The notes beneath the pieces are model-generated. The model ran no database searches, was not told the origin of the DNA, and saw only the letters and a program-made list of their open reading frames with translations. From Tubiluchus corallicola (lineage: Eukaryota; Priapulida; Priapulimorpha; Priapulimorphida; Tubiluchidae), in NCBI GenBank assembly GCA_030141605.1, contig JAQGDQ010000020.1:122001-186000 (forward strand): DNA of 64,000 nt. The letters run 5' to 3'. Below, piece after piece: positions 13,501 through 38,872 of this stretch; position 1 is the first letter of the stretch, and every line of letters begins with the position of its first letter. A program made the translations under genes and the position numbers.

Positions 13501-16500
13501 CAGTTCGGTGCAAGAATTTATGGATAAATTAAGTGATGTAATGTAACGATAGCCAGAATTAGCCTCCCTCCCCAGAGACTTGCTCCCAAATTGTATAATC
13601 GAAGAATGGAGACTGACAGTAAATAAATTTTTTGCATTGGCCATTATCTGCATTTTTGGACAAAGAACATTTTTGGAGAGCTTTTCCCCGCTCCATCGCT
13701 CAAGTTGAACAACTACATTATCAGCATAACATTATAATAGTCATCCTTAAACATACTGCCGTCTTTCAGCATGCTGTTATAAGGTAGATTAATGCAATAT
13801 ATGCTGGAGTAACTCTGTCAAACTTTCAACTCGATTGTTAGTGCAGAGATTTTTCGGATTGCAAAGGGTATTCAAGCAATCGTCTGGGTTGTAGTTTTAA
13901 AATGTTAAGGAATTGTACAGGAAACGGGCCACAATAATCTCAACTGGGGTCATATCGGAAATTCAGCCAAATAACACTTGCATTCCAAACTATAGAACTA
14001 GGAAAACACAAATACGGTTATATTTATCATGACATACAAAGAGCCCGAAAGAAGGTTTGTTTAAAACATCAAGGTGATAGAATAAAGCCCGTCACTGTTA
14101 TTGCTGACTGGCACTGCAGTTAAATATATTATAGGGAAAGTATTGTTAGAATCAAAATTACACTTTCATGAGCTAGGTATTCCGTTGAGTCTTGAAAACT
14201 AAAGTGGTGATCAATTTGTTAGACAAACCTTCAAAAATCCCAAATGACACCTGCAATAAACTTGGCGAAACCTGGAGGAGTTAGTTTGTTACACTATAAA
14301 TAACTAAAGGTATGCGTGTGTCTTTATTTATGTTCTGTATAAAGGATCTAAAGTAGGTATGTTTGCGACAAGTAGCTTGTATGTTAGGTTATTACCACTG
14401 CTTACGCAGTTTGAAAAACAGTATTTGTGTCGCTTAAAATAAACTTTCCATTCAATTCGTAAAAACAATATACAGGATTAAAGCCGGATTTAATAAAGCA
14501 CAAGTTAGATAATGAAGAAACCATGAACGCGGATACGGATATTCGTCCATTAGACAGGTTTTTACGTCAAAGGTTAATATAATCAAAGGCATATAGCATA
14601 TTGCATTTATTATAGCTCCGAGGGACAAAAATCGTAGCTACACTATTATGGAAAGACAGTGGTGGGACCGAGGCACACACTTGCATGTATCATTAAGGAA
14701 TTGACATCTAACGTATTGTCAATCATTTTCGTTAATCGTCCAATCAGCGTGCAATTTATTTCACACACCTGCAGAGTTTAAATAACGCAGGTACGTTCGG
14801 GACATTGAGCTAAAGCTGCGTCTAACACTGTTATGAAAAATGCTCAACTTTTCATTAGTCAGTGGGAGAAATATTGGCCTGGTTCTAGATTTTATTATTG
14901 TCAATTGAAATTGCAAATGAATTAGTGAAAATATATAGTTTAGTTTCGTTTATGGGAAGAAACGCACAACGTTTAACGTCTGTGAGTTGCTGACTAAATC
15001 ATTTTACAGTCAAGAAAATACGCAGTTTAGTTTACTTCACGGCTTTGCAAGTTAGATAAAAACAACTACCGTAAAACGGGGTGAGTTCGCCACTTTTTAA
15101 GGGTATTTTTTTACGTTTCCTGCCATAGCAAGAGAATTACCAAACCGATTTTCTTAGTTCAAGCTTTATATTGCCCTTCGAATAAAACACTATCGTGGGG
15201 TGAATTCGCCACTAACAATTTAACACTGTTTAATGCCATTCTAGGCAGCTGAAATTAACTGGTTGTGATTGGCTGGTTGGGGGTGAGTTCGCCACCCTAT
15301 GAAAAAATTATAAAAAATGTCTAGTTTTAGTTTTCAAATAGAAACTTCTACATTGGCAAGGAAGGCTTGAACGTCTTCTGCACTGATCTTCACGCGGGCG
15401 CCCTTGATGTTGCCAGCCACTCTGAAAACCAGATTGTTCCTTCGGGCGAATGATTTGACAATGTCTATTCCAGGGGTGTTTGCCTTGAATCGTCGTTCCT
15501 GGATTCCCTTCGCGTCAAGAACACTCTTAATCACTAGTCGGAGATCGATGGCAGCCATTGGGAACCCCCACTCAGCGGCCACTGGGAGTGTTGGCGATTT
15601 CGTGCTCCTCGGCGGCGGAGAACACTGGCTGACCTCCGGTCTTCCGGGGATGACTTCCTGAGAGTTTGTCAGAAAGGGTCTTTCTTGGAACTCCGAATTG
15701 CCTCGCCGCTGGGCTGATTGTCCTGTTGGTATTCTTGACGGCATGTAGGGCAGCTTCCAGAGCTTCTGGGGTATAATTTTGGTATCTATGACCCGGTACA
15801 GGGGTGCAGGTGCGTGGCATGTTAAGTAGCAAGAAATAGTAGACAAATAATATGTAGCGCAGAATGGAATACTTCTAGTGCGAATTGAAAGAAGATAACT
15901 GTCGTAAACTGCTTATAATGACGGTGATCATGATATCTGTTCATTAAACACTGAACAATAGTTACAGCAAACCTACAATGGCCAATACGTAAGGGGTGGC
16001 GAACTCACCCTCGGGTGGCGAACTCACCCCGTTTTACGGTATATGATTAACTTTAAATTAGGACAAAACAAAATGTTTTCTTTTCCGCCCAGTTTTTATA
16101 AACCTCAATGAGATCTTCGCAGTCAGAGTTAATTTAAATGTGGTCAAAATCTATATCATAAATCAATATAATATTAGTTAATTTTACACTACTTTTCTGG
16201 TTATAATCATGGTTTGAAGATGCCATTGGGATTATGTAACTCGGGCATTCAATATAAGGGTCGTCTATGGAATGGAACAATCAAATTTGTTCCATTTTCC
16301 TTAGCCTACCAAACGGAAAAATACAAAAACTAAATAAATCTTGCAGACGAGCACATAATCAGTTAATGTAGGAAAAAAAGACATAGTAGGCATGAATGAT
16401 GTTCGTATATTCAAAGGCAAGAGAGACTTAATATTTTTGTTGTTCATTTATTGTAAAGCAAGACTAACTAGCTTAGTTTCTTCATTATACTTATGTCTCT

Positions 16501-19500
16501 TTATTTTGTAGGGCTTTGAAACTTCGTCTCTATATTATGTTTAAACTGATAAGTCATTTTTGGCTACTTGAAGTGTTAATTTCGTGTAAAATTAGCTGCT
16601 GCTCTGCAAATTTGTGTTTATAAAAAAGTACAATGAGTTTATCTGCTGATTAGACATTAGTTGTGACCGTTATGCTGTTTAGTTTAGTTTAGTTTAGTTT
16701 AGTTTAGTTTAGTTTAGTTTAGTTTAGTTGAGACAGTTGTTGTCCAGCGTGAGCTGTTGTGCCGAATGCCGCTGAGCGTGCTTACGTTACAGCGGAGGCG
16801 GAGCGCTAGACCAATATGTTTGACGTCAAATTAATGGCAGCATCGTGTATCCAAGTAGAGTTTTGCTATACTTTCACTAAAACACAAGCCATATTACATT
16901 ACTGCGAGATTTTAATGACACTTGTACTTTTCTCTGACAAGTGCAGCAATTGCTGTGAAGGCATAACTGTCTCCTTTGGCCCTCCAATTCCTCCCATCCC
17001 CTCTCTCTGTGCCCGTCTCCCTGTCTCTTTTTGTCTTCACCTGTCGCTAACTATCTCTCTCTTATCTCGACCTCTCTCTCTCTCTGTCTCAGTGCTTTTT
17101 CCTCCCTCTAACTGTCTGCTTTCTGTCTGTCTGTATATCTCTTTCTTTCTGTTTTCTGCCTGTCATTTCATTCTCTGTTAGCTTCTGCTAGCTGAATTCT
17201 TCTATAATGGCGCATATTATTTAAAAAACTGTTTTCACATCAGTTAACATTTTTTGATTTTTAACGAATTTTCAAGTTACTAACAGTTTATCGTCAATTA
17301 GGCAGGTATGTAACGCATCTTGTCTGTTTAGACGTCGAATTTTCTCTAAATCTGTTTACCTACAACACAGATGACAGAGAAACCGTTCTTGCACAGATCA
17401 CTGCACAGGTAACAATGACCGGATTGGACAAATGGTACTTCAAATGTAGATAAGCAACAGGTGTCCCCAGGCAGTCAATCCCAGGCAGGTAATACCTTAA
17501 TTGGCGAGAATGCTCCTCGTTTTAGAAAAGAAATTGCTGTTTTTAAAGTGTTTCACTTCACGTCAAATGCATTAAAGCTTGTCAAATGTAGCGGTAGGTA
17601 CACCTGCAGGTGTTTATGAGAGAGACTAGTTGGATAAAAACATCAGGGGTTTCCAGAGTATCATCCTCAAATTACCAGGGATGCTGGGAAACCGTCACGC
17701 GTAACCAGATTAACCGTAATGGAAAACGCAAGCATCGATATTCAAAACGCCCACGTGAATAAACTAACAAATTAAATATTTGACAAGGACTAGGAGGTAG
17801 CCACGGCAGCTGTTACATTTTGGCGGAACTGAGATGTCTGTTTGCTGATGATGCGCAATCGCCAGGAGTGAATGATCAGCCAGGTACTAATTTTGTAACT
17901 TCCATAACAGTCGCAATTTCGCTGTAGCAAATTTACCCGGTCAAGCTTCGTCTTATCTGTAAACATTATTAATGCAGCGCAGACTTTACGCGCTGATATT
18001 TTTGTATCTCGAAAAACAAGTTGCAGTTAAGCTTGCAGTTACCTTCTAGAGCAAATACCTTCCATTTATTGAATTACTGATTAATTACAATGCAGTATTT
18101 GCTGGTTTGTCTTACAGGCTGTGTATCTGTACTGTAATTCTTAAACTTGCCGTAATTTAATACACAACTGCCACGACTTTACGACATAAACGTCTTCTGA
18201 ACTAAATAGTAACTATAAGGACAGGTGAAAAGTCGAGTGATTACAGCACTTGCTTGGTAAGTGCAGTTAAGCAACGCACGTGCTGGTTAGAAAATAGGCT
18301 GGTAACCTGGTTCCTCTGAATTCGCTAAAGTTGAGTCGGTATCATTTGCCTTGCTAATTATGACGTTGGTCTCGTTGAGGTGGATGTTTTCCCGTCCTAT
18401 CGTTGCTAAGACACTTCTGCGTTCAATGTCTTATCTTAGAGGCATAATGTAGATAATGAACGAGGTTCCGGTCTCGCTACGTCCATCCTCGCTTAGTAGG
18501 TCCAGTGATGAATACTCGCTTTTTGTGGGATGTTAGTGTGCCGAATTGAGCAAAGGAGGTACTCTACTTTAAATATCTTTTTTAATTTAAGTCATATATT
18601 TTGTTATATAAATTTTTTATTCTTTAAATAATTTATTCAATTTCGACGGCTGTTGGTTTGCCTGTTTTAACAAAAAATCGTTTTATTCCCCGTCTATGTA
18701 GCTCCACGCCATGGCACATTACTATATAATGCATGCAAACATATGTAAATAGTATAAAAGTGCAAATAAAAAAGATATTAATTGTTGTAGAATATGTAAA
18801 TACACTACGCATGGATGCTGCATACTGCACATACGGCTTCAGGCTTTCGCTGCAAACTTGGTAGGCTTCGCGAGGTGGTGTTGCATCACCTCGTTGTAAT
18901 GCGGCAGCTCGCACGGAGCGCCAGTTCTTGGAAAAGTACGTGAATAAGAGTCAAACAAGCCCTATGCACTTCTAAAACAAACATCTTAAACATATCCAAA
19001 CAGCATACGAATGATAAACTTCCCGAAACTCTAACTGGCCGCTTAGTAAGAAATAACAACATTTAATCTATACACGATAGTCGATAGTAGTCAGTTTGAA
19101 ACTATGTAATATCAGTTTGCTATAGACGCTGCTTGAAGAAGTAAAAATCTATGAGTAAGCGAAGTTGTAAACTTTATTTGCAGCTGAATCACTCACTCTA
19201 AAGTAGTTTATGGCCAGCCATAGTCATTTAAAAAGCTTTAGTAAAATTAAGAATTAAATTACGTATAAATTAATGTAGAACAAGAAAGTCCCAAGGTTTT
19301 ATGCACTGTGTATAATTTTTTTAGCTGTTTGCCACAAGTAATTAATAATATCAGTAAATGCTTACAAATAAATGTAAAAGCTTGTCGACACATATCAGCA
19401 GTGAGCTAAGATTTTGCTTTATCTCGAATAGACTCACGTTAGGCGACCTATGGACTTGATTTTCAGTTGACCTTAACTCGTGACCTTAATTTCCAAACTG

Positions 19501-21388
19501 GTGGTTTGTCCACCAAACACGGATCCCCATAACCGCACCGAATTTTGAATAGATCAGCACATGGCAGCGTCAAGCCGTTTATCAGTTTGTTGTAACGGAT
19601 TTCAAAAGGCTTCTGAGATTGCAAGTAACAGAAGATTCTGTTTCTTGAAATTTGATGAGCCAGTTGCTCGCGAAGAAGAAACATCGAATACAAAATAACA
19701 TCAATTGCAAATTTATGATTCAATGTATCGCTTGAGTTAATGCGTTAGTGACTGATGTGAGTTGTATGTGTCATGACTGCATTACTCATTCATCCATATG
19801 ATGCTACTCAAGGCAAGGAAACAATCATGCTGGTTTTATTGTTTACTATGGCAAGCACTTTCATATTTACAAACAGACAAACAAAAGCAAAAAATATACA
19901 TAAAACGAAAAAAAAACACAAATATTGTATAATTATATCGAGAAATAAAATGGTGTGAAAGAAAAAATGAGAAGTATTTTTCACTTTTCGGTTCCCAAAT
20001 TTGACTGCCCTTATCAACGTCATTGTTACTGGCTATTACTGTAATTAATAATGAGATATTGCCCTTACCTTGCCATGTTCTAAATCGAAATTTGCCCAAC
20101 CTCTGTAAGGTTCAAGTTCGCGGTTTCCTGTCCAACCGGGAGGCGCAAACCAAAGTTCCAGGTTTGTTCCAGACGTGACAAAAGCCTGTGAAAAGTAGGA
20201 AGAAAATTAGTTTTCCAAACTGCGATAAATATATTAAATGCAATGCTAACTGGTTTTAAAAAGTAGGAGATTTTAATAAAGTAGCGAAAGTCTAAAACAC
20301 GACAACTTACTATTTCTGCATGTCCTTCTCTACAACCTGTTTCAAATCTGACTATCCTTTCTTCGTGAGGTCTATCTCTAAATGCAGTGTATCTCACCTG
20401 TAACAAAGTAAACCATTAATTTAGCATAGCTTTTTAAGTAACGATAGTGAGAAGTTCGATTAATAGAAGCGTGCCAGGCAGTGCGCTGTTCGCTGAAACC
20501 TACATTTCATATAAAATTTTGTCCGATCCGTTCTAGAGAACATAACTGTATAACATAAGCAAAAATAGTGTAGTCCTAACGAGTTATGTTCCCTTTCTGT
20601 GAGTTTAGAGACCTAATTATTGTTAATGATGTATTATTACATAACGATTGTACGAAGAAGCAGAAATAAGAAAATTACACTAAATCCCTCCATACCACCA
20701 AATGACATCATACACTAAAAAGGCTATGACAAATTCACAATACACTAAAAGTGATTATGACGATGTGACGAAAAACTGCGTTGATTAACATAAAACTCGC
20801 ACATGAATGTGCTAATCGTTGAACATTTAGCATCATCACTAATATGTTTCAGAGTAGCACGTGCTTGAATGCTCAAAGTAAGGCAAGAATGACACACTTC
20901 GTAATTTTACCACATTGGTGCAATGTGATATATTGTAAGTACTATCACATTACATATCACCATAATGAACAGTGGACACTGCGTAGCATATACGGGGTCG
21001 AGTCTGGCTAAACTCATCTTAGTCAGTGAACCAATAGCACAATATTACATTCTTCACAGCTAAACAAGTTGAAACAGGCAAAACGTCAATGCGTGGCATT
21101 AGTAATGACTAAGCAACTATTGACACAAGTAGGTAGCCCGCATATAGTAAATGTACATAGATGTCATTTTGAAATAATTAAACACGCGCTGTTGAAGTTA
21201 CTAAAATGTGATATTTACACATAGTCCTGAACTAATGACACGAATGAAAGAAAAAGCATCACCTCACTTTCTCTGCTAAGTCGCTTAAAAGGTTCTTCTT
21301 GTTCAAATTTTGTCCTCTGATCAGGCACAACACGAGGCATGACGGCTGTTGGAGCACCCGTCGAAGTTGACTGCATGGAGTTCACCAT
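10554..21388 (-). CDS. CBFB: Core-binding factor subunit beta (RUNX partner), six exons, complete
   Basis: Exons, 5' to 3': 21263..21388, 20311..20397, 20069..20185, 12766..12882, 11399..11497 and 10554..10619. Together they are 612 nt and encode 203 aa, and every intron is phase 0. Family landmarks in order are MPRVVPDQRTKFEQEE, YTAFRDRPHEER, AFVTSGTNLELWF, FDLEHGK, FILDGVCVRWRGWID, RLDGIGWLELDEERA, and a charged helix REFEERHRTYKEEQ. Known role: CBF-beta does not bind DNA itself. It binds the RUNT domain of RUNX proteins, raises their DNA affinity and stabilises them in the nucleus. The first ATG (21388) adds 16 residues before the usual MPRVVPDQR; initiation at that second in-frame Met is possible. 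The last exon is inferred from a strong pyrimidine tract, phase 0 and an acidic tail (MELEGSESDSN) before TGA. C-termini vary in this family, so alternative 3' exons are possible. Length is slightly above the vertebrate 182-187 aa. Confidence 0.93.
15197..15212 (+). repeat. Subterminal copy of the transposon repeat (left, 2nd)
   Basis: GGGGTGAATTCGCCAC, one base different from the inverted-repeat core GGGGTGAGTTCGCCAC, in the same orientation as the left terminus. It is probably an additional transposase binding site, by analogy with subterminal sites in other DNA transposons. Confidence 0.75.
15280..15295 (+). repeat. Subterminal copy of the transposon repeat (left, 3rd)
   Basis: GGGGTGAGTTCGCCAC, identical to the core of the left inverted repeat and in the same orientation, about 200 bp inside the element. 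Confidence 0.8.
15334..15832 (-). pseudogene. Truncated pogo-type transposase: psq HTH plus CENP-B-like HTH, no DDE domain
   Basis: The first frame (15572..15832) starts MLLNMPRTC and has the pipsqueak-type helix-turn-helix: YTPEALEAALHAVK, then ISPAARQFGVPRKTLSDKL. It ends at a stop soon after AAEEHEIA. A second frame, overlapping and ending at 15334, continues the expected CENP-B-type domain: AAEWGFPMAAIDLRLVIK, GIQERRFKANTPGIDIVKSF and RVAGNIKGARVKISAEDVQAF, then a stop. Joining them needs one frameshift near 15590-15600. In Tigger/pogo transposases these two domains precede a DDE catalytic domain of about 200 residues, which is absent here: the left terminus lies only 265 bases further on. 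The remnant could bind the element's ends but not transpose. Expression is unknown. Confidence 0.85.
15996..16010 (-). repeat. Subterminal copy of the transposon repeat (right)
   Basis: GTGGCGAACTCACCC on the plus strand, the inverted counterpart of the left-side copies, directly preceding the right terminal inverted repeat with a 4-base gap. Confidence 0.8.
16677..16729. repeat. AGTTT/GTTTA pentanucleotide microsatellite
   Basis: About ten uninterrupted copies of a five-base unit (GTTTA) inside CBFB intron 3, without visible substitutions. Confidence 0.95.
16977..17182. repeat. Pyrimidine-rich (CT) low-complexity tract
   Basis: A run dominated by CTCT, CTGTCT and CCTCT on the plus strand. 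The 121-residue open frame across it is a composition artefact. On the transcribed strand of CBFB it is GA-rich. Confidence 0.85.
18835..18926 (-). other. Unassigned candidate exon within CBFB intron 3
   Basis: A GC-richer 92-base block follows a CTTTTCCAAG acceptor-like sequence and precedes GTATGT. It is open in one frame, reading NWRSVRAAALQRGDATPP, then REAYQVCSESLKP. It matches no family I recognise. Its length is not a multiple of three, so adding it to CBFB would shift the frame of exon 4. It may be a transposon fragment or chance. Confidence 0.15.
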
Positions 21389-21489
21389 TGGAATGGTAAT
21401 GTACGATTACTATCACAGGTGCATGTACTCATCACAAGTCTACAACTTTTCATTCATCATCAGCGGCATGATCATGTGACTAGTTTCTG

Positions 21490-21494
21490 ATTGG
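21490..21494 (-). promoter_or_regulatory. CCAAT box upstream of CBFB
   Basis: ATTGG on the plus strand (CCAAT on the CBFB strand, context CACCAATCAG) lies about 100 bases upstream of the CBFB start codon. NF-Y-type boxes are typically found 60-100 bases before the transcription start. Single short motif. Confidence 0.35.
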
Positions 21495-25100
<3,606 letters not shown>

Positions 25101-25270
25101 CCAATTGAGGCCCGCTGGATGGCGCCAAAGGCTTACGTGTTGGATTGGCGCGCATTCCGCTAACTGTAGTAATCTGGGATTCTCAATTCGCGAAAAAATA
25201 GAAGCCTAGCCAATCAGAAGCTAGGGTGGTGACATCATATTCAAATACCTTAGTGGCGAATGAATATTGG
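25101..25270 (+). promoter_or_regulatory. Beta-tubulin A promoter with four CCAAT/ATTGG boxes
   Basis: CCAAT occurs at 25101..25105 and 25210..25214, and its reverse complement ATTGG at 25144..25148 and 25266..25270. All lie within 170 bases, ending about 105 bases before the start codon. A TGACATCAT element (CRE/AP-1-like) lies at 25232..25240. Multiple CCAAT boxes are a known NF-Y promoter layout for highly expressed and cell-cycle genes. The transcription start is not determined and no convincing TATA box is seen. Confidence 0.55.
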
Positions 25271-25375
25271 GTGTGTAACTGCGTACAAAACCGGTAGCTT
25301 TCTATTATTCTGTCACTGTACGCTGAACAACCTGCCATATAAGTTTAATCTCAGAAGGTCTAAAGATTTGTCAAA

Positions 25376-30249
<4,874 letters not shown>

Positions 30250-30605
30250 ACATACAACACATGGTTAATGGCATAATTTCTAATAGATTTGAAATATGAA
30301 TTGTGCAAAGTATTGCATAAAATACCATACTGATCAACGATGATGTAATTTTAGTATTGAATATATCTCTTTTCCTTTAGTTAGTTAAAATGACTTGATT
30401 TAATAATGACAGTTTTGTGAACAACTTGTGAATATCGTCAACTATGCTAAATTTAGTAGAATGCTTACTGTTAAAAGTATTACATAAACTTCATATCAGT
30501 CAATGATTTTGCAATTTCAGTATTGAAGTCTCTTCCCTATTTAATATTTTGCATGTTAATTGTTGAACAATGACAGTTTTTCTTAAGTTTGTGGATATTT
30601 TTCAA

Positions 30606-30611
30606 AATAAA
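30606..30611 (+). promoter_or_regulatory. Poly(A) signal of beta-tubulin A
   Basis: AATAAA about 357 bases after the stop codon, with no earlier canonical hexamer noticed in the 3' UTR. Confidence 0.6.
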
Positions 30612-31394
30612 TGTTGTTATATGCATACAAAGCAAACTTTGGTTTAGTATTTTAGCTCAAATGGTAAATATATACCTCATCAATACGTGATAAGCATCGT
30701 TTTCAATTTCGTTGTCATCTGAATGATCAATAATGAAAGATCCAGGACCCGAGTTTCTGAATTTTTAAATTGAGATAGAAACTTCTTATTTTCTGAGCTT
30801 TGTTCACAGAAGTACCATTATAATGACGTATACAAACAAGCTTTTTCAGTGCAAGGGGCGGTTTTGCTGCTACGGTAAATATGTTGTATTCATGTAATGA
30901 TTACTTGGCGTGTATACTAAATATTCGTCCAGGCATCTTTATTATCATATACGAGTTGCATGTTTTCACGCAAAATTAAATTAAGCAAATGCAATAAATT
31001 ATTATTACTGGGTTATTACACTGAACAAGAATCTAAAGCGTCCTTTCTAGTCTGTATACAGTCGCAAAGATGCATTCACATGAATCACGTTTTAACAGTA
31101 CAGTAAGTAACCTAACCACGCTGCAGGAGTCGATGACACATCCCTCATCTTTTTTTCTAACACGCATGCGTGCTGAAAGCGTCTGGCGTTCTCAGCAAAG
31201 CCATTTGGTCTTCGTCTGGCGTGGTAAATGGTAAATCCATAAGAAAGTAGTCCGGTGCAGTAGTAAAAAGGGTGGGTTTTTGAAACCTGGCTGCATAACA
31301 CATTGGTGAAGCTGGGAGAAGTGGTGCGAACAAGAAAAAGGGCTTGCGTGCTGATCCATAGCATTTGAAGTTTTTTTTTATCAAACAAAACAAA
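30612..31394 (+). other. Spacer between the two beta-tubulin genes, promoter B
   Basis: Under 800 bases separate the poly(A) signal of copy A from the start codon of copy B, so copy B must have its own promoter here or share transcription with A. No CCAAT cluster like that of copy A was seen. The last 300 bases are GC-richer. Confidence 0.5.
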
Positions 31395-36648
<5,254 letters not shown>

Positions 36649-36824
36649 AGTAATCTGCTTTACAATATTGACTGTTATTATTTTAACTAAGCTTTATTGC
36701 TCACCTGCACGAGTGACTGTTAATCAATTACGTTGCATTATATACCCAGGTATTTGTGAATATAAAAGTTTTAATATCAAGAATGAATGATCCTGTTATT
36801 TGTCAAAAATTTAACAATCTGGTT

Positions 36825-36830
36825 AATAAA
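36825..36830 (+). promoter_or_regulatory. Poly(A) signal of beta-tubulin B
   Basis: AATAAA 177 bases after the stop codon. A second AATAAA at 37153..37158 could give a longer 3' UTR. Confidence 0.6.
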
Positions 36831-38872
36831 GAATTCGCTATTTTTTGCAAATAATTTTGTGGTCATTAATAATTAAGGTGTAACTGATATTACAAAAAGT
36901 TAACTGTGTTGTAACTAGCCAAATATAATCGCTTATATATGTGTAGGCCTACGAATTATAAATGCTCTACACTGCCACTGGAATGTGTAGATTCGGAAGC
37001 AAAATTTGTGTAATGTTTCTAAGTGCTGTATATTTTCTGTAGTAAATGTTACGAAAGCAATTTCCGAAAATCAAAATGTTATGTAAGTGCGACTCGGTAA
37101 TGTTTGTTATACATTAATATACAACTCTTTAGTGTTAAGACTAAAGCTTTTCAATAAAAATACATATTTTTACATTGTTTGTGTCTTTTGATAATTTGCA
37201 ACCGTATGCATTTATGCATTTTTTAACCATAGCACTTTCATTTTCATGTTTCTTATGTTTCTTCTTGTTTTTGCCAAAAAAGTTTCAGTGATATGTTTTT
37301 ATTTTTACACTATTTTTATGATTTGTTCAAATAAACACAACGTGCTATTCAAATAGAAGATCTTTTCCGTTGCTTTACATCTCGTTGGTTTAGAGTTCAA
37401 TAAATTAATATTTTAGGCGTTCATTGACGATTGAAGAAACGAGGACAATAATAATGATGACAACGACGGTTACGATGGAGGTGGCAGTGGTAGTGGGTAA
37501 CGGCTGTGAAATAGTGTTGAGTCACTATACTAGGAAACTGAATAGTTGGCCTTTTTTATGTTGGGCGCTCTTTTTTATGTCTACGGTTTTTTTGTTTAAA
37601 TATGGCAAATTACTCAGATTGTATTCGTTACTTTTGGCATTATGGACATTATGGAAGTAAATTCATTTTACTTAAGTACGCTAAATTCATTAACTACGCT
37701 TATTTAGTTAGACCGTAATACGCCCTCCCCCCAAGAAAATATAGTTTGAGTGTAGTGAATCACCCAATTTGAGTGCAGTAGTTTTGTCAGATTATTTGGC
37801 TTCATTTGGATGTGAAATTATTAATTTATGTAGTTTAGACACAATAGATCACTTTGTTTCTGCTTCATAGACTTTGTGCTTAGAGTGTTAAAATCAGAAA
37901 TCACCGCAACAGCAGCAGACACACTTAAGCCCATTTTACAGAGAAAACACGCGTCAAAATACCTTGATGGAAAAATTTCTTCCGGTATTACTCATGAAAA
38001 TGGAACATATTGCTTTCTATGACGCATTTCACACTGACGCCTCATGCAAAATTTTCTTCGTGGAATTTGTCATGAGGAATTCTACCGCCAGCTAGAAACC
38101 ATGCGTCCTCTTCACGAGGAAAGTTGCCACATGGTAAAGTTGCCGTACGCTAGATCTTCGTGAAGTTTTGTGAGGATTCCTCGGGGAATTAAAACTAAAG
38201 TTTAACAACTCAGTTACTTCTTTTTGGTTTAACGAACAACAATTAACATACTTCAGCATAAAATTATAAGATCTTACCCCTCTTTTAACATAAAGACGAT
38301 TTTATGTTTTATTAATGCAACGGCGATGGCTATATTCGTGAAAAAGAAAAATGACACACGCACATATTTATTTAACATGTTTTTAGACGTTGAAATTGAT
38401 AGTAGAACTTTTTAAAAAAAAACAAGCTCATCTCTCGCTGTCCATGATGACGAGCGATACTACAAGCCCGCAACACGGTCCAAGGAGCTGTAGCTATTTG
38501 GACGCGCATTAAAAAATCGCTCTGTTTCATTGTGCAAAGGACTTTCTTGCTGCATGGCATTTCGAGAAAAAGTCGGAAATCATCTGAATATTTTCTGACA
38601 CCAATTCCATGCATAATTTTCCTTGCGTTCTCGCGGTGAAATTGGCCTTAGATACTATAAACAGGACAAAGTACCTTTCACTCAGAGTAAATAAAAAAGT
38701 AACTAGACCTTGTTTATGACAGAGTCAGCATTATGACCAAAACTGCGACTGCTGATTGTGAAAATTTTTTGCTGACTTGATTATTGTCTCGAGATTATAA
38801 TTTTGCTATTGCTGAATTCTCCGTGCTTGATTACATAGGAAGTCCATTTTGTTGCAATGCCATTTTAACACT

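Larger units (their letters stand above)
15069..16039. mobile_element. Tigger/pogo-like DNA transposon, internally deleted, 971 bp
   Basis: Perfect 25-bp terminal inverted repeats lie at 15069..15093 and 16015..16039 (outer end CCGTAAAACGG, inner part GGGGTGAGTTCGCCAC). Both ends abut a TA dinucleotide (15067..15068 and 16040..16041), the target-site duplication of the Tc1/mariner/pogo superfamily. Five copies of the inner motif, in inward-facing orientation, lie near the ends. The single coding trace runs on the minus strand, the same strand as the host gene, and has psq-type and CENP-B-type DNA-binding sequence but no DDE domain. The perfect repeats suggest recent insertion or mobilisation in trans. 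Confidence 0.9.
12883..20068 (-). other. Large third intron of CBFB
   Basis: This 7.2-kb intron splits the RUNT-contacting domain, while the other CBFB introns are about 0.1-1.4 kb. It contains a pogo-like transposon (15069..16039), an AGTTT pentanucleotide array (16677..16729), a pyrimidine-rich block (16977..17182) and a GC-richer candidate exon (18835..18926). The rest is unremarkable AT-rich sequence. Confidence 0.85.

Noticed and set aside
16816-17181. 121-residue plus-strand frame rich in Ser, Leu, Pro and Phe
   Set aside because: It runs through a CT-rich low-complexity tract and has no domain; composition explains it.
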